A stretch of 64,000 nt of DNA from Aplidium turbinatum. Its lineage: Eukaryota; Chordata; Ascidiacea; Aplousobranchia; Polyclinidae. A program made the position numbers and the translations under genes. Positions 24,012-34,800 of the stretch are shown piece by piece; the first letter of the stretch is position 1; every line of letters begins with the position of its first letter. The DNA lies in contig OU964921.1 of NCBI GenBank assembly GCA_918807975.1, positions 22,222,498 through 22,286,497 on the forward strand, given 5' to 3'. The notes below the pieces were generated by a model. The model did no database searches. It was not told the origin of the DNA and saw nothing but the letters and a program-made list of their open reading frames with translations.

Positions 24012-25040
24012 TGAGTTCAAGGGGGCCCGACAAAATATCTAAATTCACGCGTTAAAGTTGATTTCAACAATTTTGCATAAAATATTGTTTTTTATATTAG
24101 TTCCGTATGTCGATTGGGCCCCCTGGTGGGTATGCCCTTTTTTAAAACTACAGAATTTTCAATTTTTTGAGTTCAAGGAGCCCGACAAAATGTTTAAATT
24201 TGCGTGCTAAGGTCGATTTTGCATAAAAAATTGTTTTTTATGTTAGTTTCGTATTTCAATTGGGCCCCCTCATGGGTAGCCTATAGATGCCCTTTTTCAA
24301 AACTACAAAATTTTCAATTTTCTGAGTTCAAGGGGCCCGACAAAATGTTTAAATTTGCGTGCTCAGGTCGATTTTGCATAAAATATTGTTTTTTATATTA
24401 GTTTCGTGTTTCGATTGGGCCCCCTCATGGGTATGCCCTTTTTCAAAACTACAGTATTTTCAATTTTTTGAGTTCAAAGGGCCCGACAAAACGCTCAGGT
24501 CAATTTTGCATAAAATATTGTTTTTTATATTAACGGTAGTTTCATGTTGCAATTGGGCCCCCCTCATGGGTATGTCCTTTTTTAAAACTACAGAATTTTT
24601 AATTTTTTTAGTTCAAAGGGCCCGATAAAATGTTTAAATTTGCATGCTCAGGTCGATTTTGCATAAAATATTGTTTTATATATTACCGGTAGTTTCATAT
24701 TTCGATTGGGCCCCCTCATGGGTAGGCTACCATATGCCCTTTTTCAAAACTACAGAATTTTCAATTTGTTGAGTTCAAGGGGCCCGACAAAATGTTTAAA
24801 TTTGCATGCTCAGGTCGATTTTGCATAAAATAATGTTTTTTATTTCATATTATATTAGTTTCGTATTTTGATTAGGCCCCTTCATGGGTATGCTCTTTTT
24901 TATGACTACAGAATTTTCAATTTTTTACTTTCAGGGGGCCTGACAAAATGTTTAAATTTGCGTGCCAAGGTCGATTTGCATGAAATATTATTTTTTATGT
25001 TAGTTTTGTATTTCGATTGAGCCCATCATGGGCATTCTTT
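24012..25040 (+). repeat. Tandem array, about seven units of 140-165 bp
   Basis: Units start near 24012, 24176, 24330, 24476, 24613, 24777 and 24935 with ggggcccgacaaaatg. They continue through tttaaatttgcgtgctcagg and tgcataaaatattg, and end near cccctcatgggtatgccc and acagaattttcaat. Units differ by point changes and by short TA-bounded insertions (see findings). The translations in this stretch are by-products of the repeat. Confidence 0.9.
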
Positions 25041-26559
25041 TTTAAAAAACTACAGAAAACATATATTGCAGTGTGAATGAATATTTCAGTTTATTTCAAT
25101 GTTTTAATTTCAGTGTTAGTGTTTTAATTTTAGTGGTGTTTCAATGTGAATATGTGGGTGTGTACGGTATGTTTTAATGTTTCAATGTTTTCACTTTTTC
25201 AACGTTTTAATTTCAGTGTTAGTCTGGGTGCTTTAATGTGAATATTTGGGTGTGTATGTTTTAATAAGCAATTGATTGATCAGGTTAGGTTAGAGTCATT
25301 ACACAGAAGGTATTCCATGCATTTTTCTGACATCTTGTCAATTTATGACACAAGCAAGCAGTGACAGTTATGTGTAATCATGTTGAACTGGTACAATTTT
25401 AGTTGTAGATAATCTTGTTTAGTGTGATATTTTAAGAGTTCAGAAAATAGTAAACAGTAGGTACCGGTATTGAAATATTGTTCGAATTGCTTAGCAAGAA
25501 GTCGTTACTGTCACTTTTTCAGTACAAAAATGCTCAAGTGTTTTTTTTGGATACTAATTATACTGAAATCATGGAGCTTCTCTAATATAGCCTGAGACAG
25601 TACAGTATTTTTGAGTTTTTAGGACTTGAATGATTTTGCTATATTGGAATGCAAGCAAGTTTCGTGGAGGCAGTGCTGGAAAATAATTTTGTCCTTGTAG
25701 CAGGGCCAAATGATATAGCAGTCTAACAAAAATAAAAAAAAAGTTAAAAGATTAGTGAAAGTGTGATTTTTTGAGTAAAAAATCATAGATCTTTACTTCT
25801 GTTGAAATTGAAGTATGATACAGTTTCTTTTAACTCTAGACAGAATCAGAAGTGTCTTAGTTGCAGTGCAACTTACTTTTTCCAGCACTGCAGAAAGGTG
25901 TTGATTTTCAAAAGTATGTTTAGTATATAAACAAATATTTTTTTATATATATATCTTAAGTTTTCCTTTTCATTTGTTTTCACTAAGTATTTCTTAGCAG
26001 TCTTCTCCAGCCAGGCCAATCCAATCTTACTCTTGAATTTCAGGAACAGTGTCAATATTGACTCAAAACAGCCATTCTGTAGTTATGCAGGGTATTTGTA
26101 AAGGTATTGATACATAGTATAGTGAAAGATGTAGGTACATTTACATTGATAGCACTTGAAAATAGAAATATATTCAACTTTGTTTTCTACTGACTGCTTG
26201 CTGTAGAAATGAAGAGAAAGTGACCCTCAATCGTGCTTGAATGCAGTTTCACTCAAACAAGCAAAGAAAACTAAAGGAGTAAAAATAAGAAGCAGCCTAT
26301 TGATCCTGAAATGAAGTTGGTATATAATATAATATATTTCTTAATGTCATGAACAATAGCAATGCATTCATCCAAGTTTGGTCTCCTAGTCTCTGCTGAT
26401 TTTAAGGTCAGAAATAATATTGTACGGTATGTTAATGTAAAGCTGTATGCACACATATGCAATGCTACGTAATATGTCAGCCATGCTGGATAGTGTTGCC
26501 ATTTTTATCTTCAAAGTGGATATTTTTACCCAGTTTTTGCCATGGTTGCAATCAGATGT

Positions 26560-26640
26560 TGCCAGAGTTAGGATTAAAGTTAGGAAGGGTTAAGGTAAGG
26601 GTTAGGAATAAGGTTAGGGTTTTGATCTTTGCCCAGGACT
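26560..26640 (+). repeat. Degenerate TTAGGG-like run
   Basis: A run of ttagg, ttaagg and ttaggg words (gttaggaataaggttagggt and neighbours) inside the nested hAT element. Too degenerate to be a telomere; it resembles the centre of hairpin A. Confidence 0.4.
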
Positions 26641-27642
26641 AAACAAAATTTCAAAAATATGATACCGTACAAGTTTTTGTTTTCAACAGCTATGATATAA
26701 ACTTTTCCTCAAATTTGGGCAGAATTCCTTATCTGGCAACACTATTGAGGCTATATTTACACTACATAGTGTAACTATAGCCACAGCCTTTTATCTTTGT
26801 GTATAACTAGTGTGTATCTGTGAATTTAAAGTCATAAACACCAGTACAATACTGCATTCTTTGTGAAATGGTGGATTGTTAATACTTTAACCTAATGTAT
26901 TCTTTGTATTATTTTTTAAACAGGTCTGGTTTTAAAATAAAAACACTGTGCAGAACACCATGTATGCATTGGCCTTGTGGATTAACGCGCACCGCAAATT
27001 TTGCTTGTGATTTGTGAGATATCATGCGACATGTCGCGTTGGGGGGCCCGGCAGCAACATCTGCACCGGGGCCCGGCAGGGCTCTTGGAGGCCCTGGTCG
27101 TCAACTTCCTCGACATAGAGGTATACCTCTGGGGACAAGAAGCTACGTATTATTCTAGTTTTGTTGATATTAGGAGTTCCTTCCTGGCGAACCTCTTCAA
27201 GTGTAGCGATGTAGTCAGTGATAGTCTGAAACCAGAACTTGAAAATGGTAGGGGCGTCAGCGGAGTTAGGATCAACTGAAAGGTCTTTAGGACGAGGAAT
27301 ATGTCTGTCCATCTTTCTGATTCTTGCTTAAATAAGTTTATTAAATTGGCATGACCTACATTGAAACCAACAAACTCATTTCAGTAAAGTAGGCTTTAAT
27401 AAACTTAAAACGTGAATATCCTGCAATTGAAAACTAGCTTTAAAGAATGTTAACAGAAAGTATTAAATGACAAACTAAAACAAGACTCTACTTAAACTGC
27501 CGATTGCACTGCTACACTGCTGAAAACTAGAGAATGAACCAACACGAAAGAAACCAAGAGAAGCCAAGTCAGGCAATCGGCAAACCCACACTGCGCTGTC
27601 GGCAAGAGAGATGTGGTGCGTGACGACACGCGCTACACCACA

Positions 27643-28405
27643 AGCTACCTTTCATTTTTTTATAGTTTTAAAACCACATATAGCGATAATGCTCATCTTT
27701 CAGCTCATTGTCGAGTAATAATACAAGTGTCAGGTATACAAAGAGCAATGGAACGGAAGGGCATCATGCTATGTTATAATGATGTAACCTACAGTGATAC
27801 AGAATTTTTTGTCGTGAATATTATGTTGAGGCAAAAATAAAAGATTATAATTAGGCTAGCTTACATGACCTTAAAAGGGCACCATTGCCCCCCCATCCAC
27901 ACAAAAATTGAGGGCAGGGGGGGAATTCGCTGCCCCCCGCTTCCGGAGCCCCTGGCTATTTGTAGCCTACAAATTGTTGTCTACTACATGCTTGCTAGTT
28001 GTTGTCAACATGCTTTGTCTTACAACAGGCTACTAACTTACTACCACCAACTGGAAACTGCGTTTCAAATTCAATTGTGATGTAACATAAGGTATTATGA
28101 TGTCATTAATAAAGCATCCCTAATTACACGAACAACTTCTAAACTTATAATTACTTTATTTGTCGGGTAGGTTTCAAAAATCACCATTGCAAGTCGAGTG
28201 ACGTCACACTTTGCGTCAAAAACGTGGCTTAAAACCAGTTTTATTATGAAGCGCAGCTCAAAGGGTGGCTTGGCCAAGCGACCTTGCAAATTAGTTTCTG
28301 CAGCGCGCTCAAGTTTTAAACCGAGCTTGACTGAAACTCCGCTTGCCTGAGAAGAGCTTGGCGTTAAGCTAGGTTTATTTTAAGCTACCTTTCTGCATTC
28401 GACCC
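27643..28405 (+). mobile_element. Harbinger right-end fragment carrying a hAT fragment
   Basis: After the LTR duplication, agctacctttc is a stub of the Harbinger terminus. 27654-27957 is a hAT fragment of the 6761-8040 family, ending cgcttccggagcccctg. From gctatttgtagcc (27958) on, the sequence is the right end of the Harbinger family up to attcgaccc at 28405, followed by TTA (28406-28408). Confidence 0.75.
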
Positions 28406-28554
28406 TTAGGGTCGAATGCAGAAAGGTAGCTCAAAACTAGTTTTAAGCAAGCCGGGCTTAAATAGTGGCTTGAGCCGAGTTTTGCGCTGCAGAAACTATT
28501 CTTACTTTAAGCTTAGCTTAAAACTCGTTTCATTTCAGGTTTTGAGCCACCAAT

Positions 28555-29396
28555 TTAAGTCGCCAAAAATGGCGACTTAACAGCGGCAGATCTTGACTTA
28601 AGCATTTTTGCAAACTGGATTTCAAAGGATTCCGGTGAAGTTGTGTGTTCGGTGGAAGTTCCTGGCCATGATGCGAAAATATTTGTAATGCGTAATTTTG
28701 CATCAACAATGCACTGGGTATTTATTGAGAAATAGCCTTTCCTGTTCCAGAAAATTTCAGCGTTTTCACCAATTGCATCTATCACATAAGGAAAATAGGC
28801 AATACCATAAAACTTCTGTTTGGTATTTAGAATTTCTGCTGGCGATGATGGAAACTTTATGTATGTGTTTTTCCTTGCAACAATATACGCTGAAACTTTT
28901 TTTACTGTACGCAGGGCCGTAGCCAGACTGCAGAGCAAGGGGGGCCCAAATGTTTTTAGAGGGGGGCGAAAACATTTAAATGGGCAAAGTCATTATATCT
29001 GTAGCTGTTGCTCGAGAATGTTTGGATTTTGCCAGGGGGGCAAGGCCCCCCTGGCCCCCGGCTGGCTACGGGCCTGACTGTACGGCATACAGTCGTTTGG
29101 TGACATTGAATCAAGTCACCATCACTCAGTTTAAAATGTCCAGTTGCATAGAATCTTAAGGTAACAAGCAACTGTAGCATTGGTGAGAGGGATTGACTTC
29201 GCTCTGTGAAACTATCGGATAGTTGCTGGCACAGTTCTACTACAACAGCTTTGCTAAATCTGTAGCGTGCATGAAGCTGGTCATCATCGTAATAATCAAA
29301 TGGATTTTGTGCATCCCTATAAATCATCCTGCGTGATAAGTTAACCGTTGGTTCTTCATCTTCAATGAATCTTTCAAGCAAGTCTAATGTATCCAT
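28555..29396 (-). pseudogene. Harbinger transposase, partial, copy 2
   Basis: The frame 29396-29100 starts MDTLDLLERFIEDEEPT and contains RDAQNPFDYYDDDQLHARYR, the N-terminal segment of HARBI1-like nucleases, followed by FSKAVVVELCQQL. After the inserted MITE the frame resumes with AEILNTKQKFYGIAYFP and GYFSINTQCIVDAKLRITN, ending in the region before the second catalytic Asp. The C-terminal third with the catalytic Glu is deleted. The copy at 32255-33143 supplies the comparison: it has that third but lacks a stretch present here (LLVTLRFYATGHFKLSDGDL). Confidence 0.85.
28912..29076. mobile_element. hAT MITE, 165 bp
   Basis: Perfect 8 bp duplication actgtacg (28904-28911 and 29077-29084). 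Inverted termini cagggccgtagccag and ctggctacgggcctg, with G-rich subterminal runs. Inserted in the transposase of Harbinger copy 2. Confidence 0.92.
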
Positions 29397-30637
29397 AAAG
29401 TCCCGTATGTTATTGCTAAAAAGTAAACCGTTTTCTGGTAAAAAATAAACAAACGTTTGTTATCCTCCTCTTGCTAGCAAACAAAATATTGGATGTATGA
29501 TTAACCAATGCTTATCACTTCGGCAATTTTATGTTTTTGTTGTAAAAACTATTTCCGAAGTATACCTGCAGAGGCTGTAGTACACATGCAGGTAAGCTAT
29601 TTTATGGCTATACATTCAGTAAGATGAGGCTCTGCCTTTCTACAACCATTTTTTATCAACGAAGTTCTGTAGATATAAAAGAAAAAACTCTACAGTACTT
29701 GTACAAGTTGCTGTTTGTTCATACTTGCTAGTTGATTTTTTGGCTCTCATAAAGAATCATCTCTCTCTCGCCATTGTGTAGACTTCAATAATACTTTTAA
29801 TTTTTATTAATAGCCTACCCCTCCCTATTTAGCCCCTTGACAAACCTCCAGATAGTTTTGGTTCACTGCTATTTTTCAGTTACAATGTTGTTAAAAAACA
29901 ACTGCTACTTGTAGCCTACAAATTGTTGTCTACCACTACATGCTTGCTAGTTGCTGTCAACATGCTTTGTCAAAAATCACCATGGCAAGTCGAGTGACGT
30001 CACACTTTGCGTCAAAAACGTGGCTTAAAACCAGTTTTATTATGAAGCGCAGCTCAAAGAGTGGCTTGGCCAAGCGACCTTGCAAATTAGTTTCTGCATC
30101 GCGCTCAAGTTTTAAACCGAGCTTGACTAAAACTCCGCTTGCCTGAGAAGAGCTTGGCGTTAAGCTAGGCTTATTTTGAGCTACCTTTCTGCATTCGACC
30201 CTTAGGGTCGAATGCAGAAAGGTAGCTCAAAACTAGTTTTAAGCAAGTCGAGCTTAGATAGTGGCTTGAGCCGAGTTTTGCGCTGCAGAAACTATTCTTA
30301 CTTTAAGCCTAGCTTAAAACTCGTTTCGTTCCAGGTTTTGAGCCACCAATTTAAGTCGCCAAAAAAGGCGACTTAGCAACAACGCATCTTGACTTAAGTA
30401 TTTTTGCAAACTCGATTTCAAAGGATTCCGGTGAAGTTGTGTAATCAGTCCATCGTGCAGGGCACTTTTTGAAGCTTGCTAAAATGTGCATTCTCCGTCT
30501 GTAGAACACTGTAGGCCTTTCTGGAAATGCTGAAGCTTACTAGAAGCATTTCATACGACCAGGTTAAAGAGAAAATTCTGACCAGATTTATTTGAGTTAC
30601 ATGTGGAATACATACAACTGTAAGATAATAATAAGTT

Positions 30638-31880
30638 ATGAATGCTAATAAACAAAACATGGAAATTAATACTGGTATGCCTACAACAGTACTACCAAAA
30701 AAAAACAGATCCAGCAATTACACAGAGGCAGAAAAGAAGTTACTACTGGAAATTGTGAATGATGGAACGTTCAACTTCTTTCACTCTATTGAATGCAAAC
30801 AAACCGACAAAGTCACCACCAAAATGAAAAGCAATACATGGCAAAAATTAACCGATATATTCTGTTCGAGTACACAAGGGCCGCAGAGAGAAACAAAGCA
30901 ATTGCAAAGTTTATGGAAAAATTTAAAATTTCGAGCGAAACAACACAAAGCAGCTATTCGTCGAGAAATTTTTGCAACAGGAGGGGGGAAGCCCATCATT
31001 GCTCCTGACGATATTGCGGAAAAAATTGCAAGTAAGTGTAGCATTTTACCTTTTACAATATACAGTACTTGCTTCAAACAGAGACATTTATCAATAATTT
31101 TTACACACACAGGCATGATCCCTGCTCAGATAGAAAGTTTGAATAATCCCTTTGATGATGATGCTGAAGTTGATGCTACAATACCGCCATGTAGCACCCC
31201 TGCAGCTGATGAAGCCAATGTGGACGTCCTTTGTGGTAAGAGTGATATCAAGTGAGGTTTAACCTATCTCATTATACTATTTCATCAGAAACCTGTCTTT
31301 AAAGATTGTACTTCATTACAAATTCTTTCAGTAGTACACACACAGAATCCTTATCAAGAAGTTGTAATTCCCAACAGATTGACAGAAAACAAAAACCAAT
31401 GATACCATAAAACTCAGAAGCTGATTTGAGTAACAAGAACAAGCATTGACAATTTGCATAAAGTTAACCAATAGCACAGATGGATAGTCAGTACTGCCAC
31501 AGAATAAACACTGGTACTAGAAAATGTGTGAACTACTGTTGTACATTATCTTTTTTCTTGCAGGTGAAGAAAGTCAACAAGACGACAGTGATGATCCAAG
31601 TATCACAGTGGTGTTACACCCAGTTGATGATGATAATGAACAAATAATGGGGTCTAGCACTTGCAAAAGTGTGAACGCTCCCAAGCTAAAGCGGAAGGCA
31701 AGTACTTCTATAGATGCGCTGAAGAGAGAACTGCTCCAAACTGAAATTGCTGTTAAAAGACAAGCACTGGAGTTGGCCAAGGAAGAACACTTGGCAAAAA
31801 TGGCCAATTTCAAGCTGCAACGCAAGCTCATGATAGAAGAACATGAAGCTAAACTGTTCAATTTGAAAAAATCACAGTAG
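30638..31880 (+). CDS. Harbinger Myb/SANT-like DNA-binding protein, three exons
   Basis: The second protein of PIF/Harbinger elements, thought to bind the transposon ends and help bring the nuclease to the nucleus. Likely exons: 30638-31031, 31113-31235 and 31564-31880, with donors gtaagtg and gtaaga and acceptors cacacacag and tttcttgcag. The phases agree and give 277 codons without a stop. The Myb/SANT-like trihelix lies at roughly residues 24-110 (NYTEAEKKLLLEIV, NTWQKLTDIF, LQSLWKNLKFRAKQHK). An acidic middle follows, then a C-terminal coiled coil with KRELLQTEIAVKRQALELAK and EEHLAKMANFKLQRK. The first intron is a multiple of three and open, so unspliced RNA would also read through. Start chosen as the first ATG of the frame. 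Intact as far as can be read. Confidence 0.85.
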
Positions 31881-31892
31881 ACTTATCCATTG

Positions 31893-32163
31893 CGGTGTCC
31901 GACGTTTTTTCGTAAACAGTTGTTCGTAAAACAATTGTTCGTAAACAATTGTTCGTAAATAATTGTTCGTAAAATTAATTCTTCGTAAAACAATTCTTCC
32001 TAAAGCATTTTTTCGTGCATGCAGTTGAAATTTGATGTATACGAAGAAATGCTTTACGAAGAATTGTTTTACGGATTTCATTTTACGAACAACAGTTTAC
32101 GAACAATTGTTTTACGAACAATTGTGTTACGAACAACTGTTTACGAACAATTTACCTATAACG
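31893..32163. mobile_element. Hairpin (fold-back) element C
   Basis: Flanked by atccattg (31885-31892) and attcattg (32164-32171), an 8 bp duplication with one mismatch. The arms are inverted copies made of repeated ttcgtaaacaattg-like units (five or more per arm), closing around a loop near 32015-32040. No coding. It lies between the two genes of Harbinger copy 3, so it inserted after that copy. Size and layout match hairpin elements A and B. Confidence 0.82.
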
Positions 32164-32254
32164 ATTCATTGCATTGGTTTTGTTTGTAAATTCGACAATA
32201 AAATGTACAGAGTTAACAGAAATGATGGTAATGCAGCAGAGCAACAGAAGTCCT

Positions 32255-33143
32255 TTAAGAAAAGTGTTCAGTGATAAACTGGCTTCGAAACAAGTTGCCT
32301 TGTTGATTGTTGTCATTTTGATGTGAATATCTTGAAACGTCTTCATGGAAGTCCGTTCCCGTAATCATATCATTGTGAGAGATAGCAACATTGTGCAGAC
32401 AGGCCACTGCAACAATGATAACCAATGTATTTTCTAATTTGGTCCGCAGCGGCGTTCTCATGCAGCGGAATCTTTGTTTAAGAACACCGAAAGCTCTTTC
32501 CACAACTCCTCGTGTCTTGATATGGCTTCTATTATAGCGCACTTGTGCTGCACCTAATGGGTTTTGCAGCGGAGTCAGTAAATAACTTCGGCAAGCGTAA
32601 CCACCATCTCCTAGCAGTATTCCATTAACATTGCCTTGTTGAAATTGGGAACAAATCCAGCTATTATCAAAGACCCGTGAATCATGGGTTGTTCCTGGCC
32701 ATGATGCGACAATATTTGTAATGCGTAATTCTGCATCAACAATGCACTGGGTGTTTATTGAGAAATAGCCTTTTCTGTTCCGGAAAATTTCAGCGTTTTC
32801 ACCACCAGGTGAAACTATAGGTATATGTGTGCAATCAACTGCACCTATTACACGAGGAAAATTGGCAATAGCATAAAACTTTTGTTTGGTATGCAGAATT
32901 TCTGCTGGCGATGATGGAAACTTGTAGCATTGGTGAGAGGGATTGACTTCGCTCTGTGAAACTATCGGATAGTTGCTGGCACAGTTCTACTACAACAGCT
33001 TTGCTAAATCTGTAGCGTGCATGAAACTGGTCATCATCATAATAGTCAAATGGATTTTGTGCATCCCTAATCATCCTGCGTGATAAGTTAACCGTTGGTT
33101 CTTCATCTTCAATGAATCTTTCAAGCAAGTCTAATGTATCCAT
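32255..33143 (-). pseudogene. Harbinger DDE transposase (HARBI1-like), one internal deletion
   Basis: The N-terminal part (33143-32940) reads MDTLDLLERFIEDEEPT to SQSLSPMLQ. From about 32930 a second frame is open to the TGA at 32255. It contains FPSSPAEIL, FPRVIGAVDCTHIPIVSPGG (first Asp), NGILLGDGGYACRSYLLTPL (second Asp) and TRGVVERAFGVLKQRFRC (Glu), so the whole DDE nuclease core is present and uninterrupted. Between the parts about 45 residues found in copy 2 are missing and the frame shifts, so this copy is probably inactive. It would cut the element ends and rejoin them at TTA sites. The family assignment is secure. Confidence 0.9.
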
Positions 33144-34573
33144 AAAGTACCGTATGTTATTGCTAAAAAGTAAACCGTTTTCTGGTAAAAAATAAACAAA
33201 CGTTTGTTATCCTCCTCTTGCTAGCAAACAAAATATTGGATGCATGATTAACCAATGCTTATCACTTCGGCAATTTTATGTTTTTGTTGTAAAAACTATT
33301 TCCGAAGTATACCTGCAGAGGCTGTAGTACAGCATGCAGGTAAGGTATTTTATGGCTATACATTCAGTAAGATGAGGCTCTGCCTTTCTACAACCATTTT
33401 TTATCAACGAAGTTCTGTAGATATAAAAGAAAAAACTCTACAGTACTTGTACAAGTTGCTGTTTGTTCATACTTGCTAGTTGATTTTTTGGCTCTCATAA
33501 AGAATCATCTCTCTCTCGCCATTTTGTAGACTTCAATAATACTTTTAATTATTATTAATAGCCTACCCCTCCCTATTTAGCCCCTTGACAAACCTCCAGA
33601 TAGTTTTGGTTCACTGCTTTTTTTCAGTTACAATGTTGTTAAAAAACAACTGCTACTTGTAGCCTACAAATTGTTGTCTACCACTACATGCTTGCTAGTT
33701 GCTGTCAACATGCTTTGTCAAAAATCACCATGGCAAGTCGAGTGACGTCACACTTTGCGTCAAAAACGTGGCTTAAAACCAGTTTTATTATAAAGCGCAG
33801 CTCAAAGGGTGGCTTGGCCAAGCGACCTTGCAAATTAGTTTCTGCATCGCGCTCAAGTTTTAAGCCGAGCTTGACTAAAACTCCGCTTGCCTGAGAAGAG
33901 CTTGGCGTTAAGCTAGGCTTATTTTGAGCTACCTTTCTGCATTCGACCCTTAGTCAAGCAAAAAAACTTTCCAAAAATCCCACTAAGCAAAAAAATTCAA
34001 AGCGTCAATGATGTTTTTTAATATTTTATGCTTCAACGCTGCATTAGATAGCTTCAGCTGTATGATTCGGATGGGCTTTTGTTTGTTGTTTGAAAAAGAA
34101 ATTTTAACTGATTTGTTGTTTCGGAGCATAATGGTCGAAACATCTAGTCAACTTGAGCAAAAAGAATAGAGCCAAAAAAAGAAGAAATCATACTCATATG
34201 AAAACAAACGCTTCGAAAATTAAACTGTCTTCATTATCAGTGCAAGTAGGCTACTGTTGCTCTATCCTTTTTGCTCAAGTTGATTTGTTTTTATTTTTTA
34301 CGGTTGTATGTTTCGATTCTGCGTAAGATAGTTTCAACTGTGTGGGTTTTATTACTTTCATCTGCCGTTTGTTACTTTTCATGAATAATATCTTGAGTCG
34401 CTTATAGAAAGCGTCGCTATAAGAAGATTTCATAGTAGGTTACGATTAAAAAGTTGTCTGGCCCAATAACTCATGTGTAATTGACAAAGTGGCCCGCGAC
34501 CGCAAAAAGGTTCGTCACTCCTGGACTACCTCGTCTACCTGTGTTTCTTCGTCGTATGAGCTGTTCTTCGGGA

Positions 34574-34800
34574 CTATATGTTTGGGCATGATGTCATCAG
34601 CCACTCTACAGTCTCGTCATCCAGGGTCTTCAGTCCAAGCGTTCCATGTGGTGGTTGATGGATTGGGCAGTCATGGACGACATGATCTACTGTCTGGTCT
34701 GTGGCGCCACACTCGCATCCCGGTGAGGGAGCCAGGCCCCATCTGCACATGTCTGAACGAAAGTACCTGTGTTCAAAACTATATAACCACAATCTACAAA
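34574..34800 (-). mobile_element. LINE C-terminal fragment (family B)
   Basis: A minus-strand frame with CRWGLAPSPGCECGATDQT, VDHVVHDCPIHQPP and LKTLDDETVEWLMTSCPNI. The Cys-x-Cys-Gly, Asp-His, Cys pattern near the end is typical of the tail of Jockey/R1-type LINE proteins. The same family occurs at 40290-40437, 46090-46430 and 51237-51620. The neighbouring plus-strand sequence at 34470-34530 (cgaccgcaaaaaggttcgtc and cactcctg) resembles a hAT terminus without a visible partner. Confidence 0.75.

Larger units (their letters stand above)
23963..27096. mobile_element. Non-autonomous hAT element, 3.1 kb, with internal tandem array
   Basis: Perfect 8 bp duplication gtcgtcaa (23955-23962 and 27097-27104). 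Inverted termini cagggcccacaagag and, inverted, cagggcctccaagag. Both ends also have ccgggg and gggcccgg blocks. Contains the tandem array 24012-25040 and about 2 kb of AT-rich unique sequence without a recognised gene. It is the youngest layer of the nest because it sits within a young LTR element. Confidence 0.9.
20090..27642 (-). mobile_element. Ty3/gypsy-type LTR retrotransposon, nearly whole
   Basis: LTRs of about 300 bp at 20090-20390 (3') and 27347-27642 (5'), starting TG and ending CA. Flanked by a 5 bp duplication agcta (20085-20089 and 27643-27647). The two LTRs differ by only a handful of positions and one short indel, so the insertion is young. A G-rich polypurine tract precedes the 3' LTR. 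The internal region holds the N-terminal part of gag (27022-27312) and a long gag-pol frame (20439-23962). It is visibly interrupted once, by a hAT element (23963-27096). Inserted in Harbinger copy 1. Confidence 0.92.
28409..30201. mobile_element. PIF/Harbinger copy 2, internally deleted, 1.8 kb
   Basis: Terminal inverted repeats of about 27 bp, beginning gggtcgaatgcagaaaggta, are exact at both ends. TTA duplications lie at 28406-28408 and 30202-30204. It lacks the Myb-like gene and the end of the transposase, but keeps the first two thirds of the transposase on the minus strand. A hAT MITE is inserted at 28912-29076. Confidence 0.9.
30205..33949. mobile_element. PIF/Harbinger copy 3, two-gene element, 3.7 kb
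   Basis: Exact terminal inverted repeats starting gggtcgaatgcagaaaggta, with TTA at 30202-30204 and 33950-33952. It carries the two convergent genes typical of autonomous Harbinger elements: a Myb/SANT-like DNA-binding protein (plus strand, 30638-31880) and a DDE nuclease (minus strand, 33143-32255). Hairpin C is inserted between them. The Myb-like gene looks intact; the nuclease lacks one internal stretch. Confidence 0.92.

Noticed and set aside
24204-24628. Overlapping plus-strand frames as small membrane proteins
   Set aside because: They fall within the tandem array and repeat the same residues once per unit.
26491-26744. Small element with tagtgttgcca inverted ends
   Set aside because: The 11 bp ends are inverted, but no target duplication longer than the palindromic ta was found, so it may be chance or too decayed.
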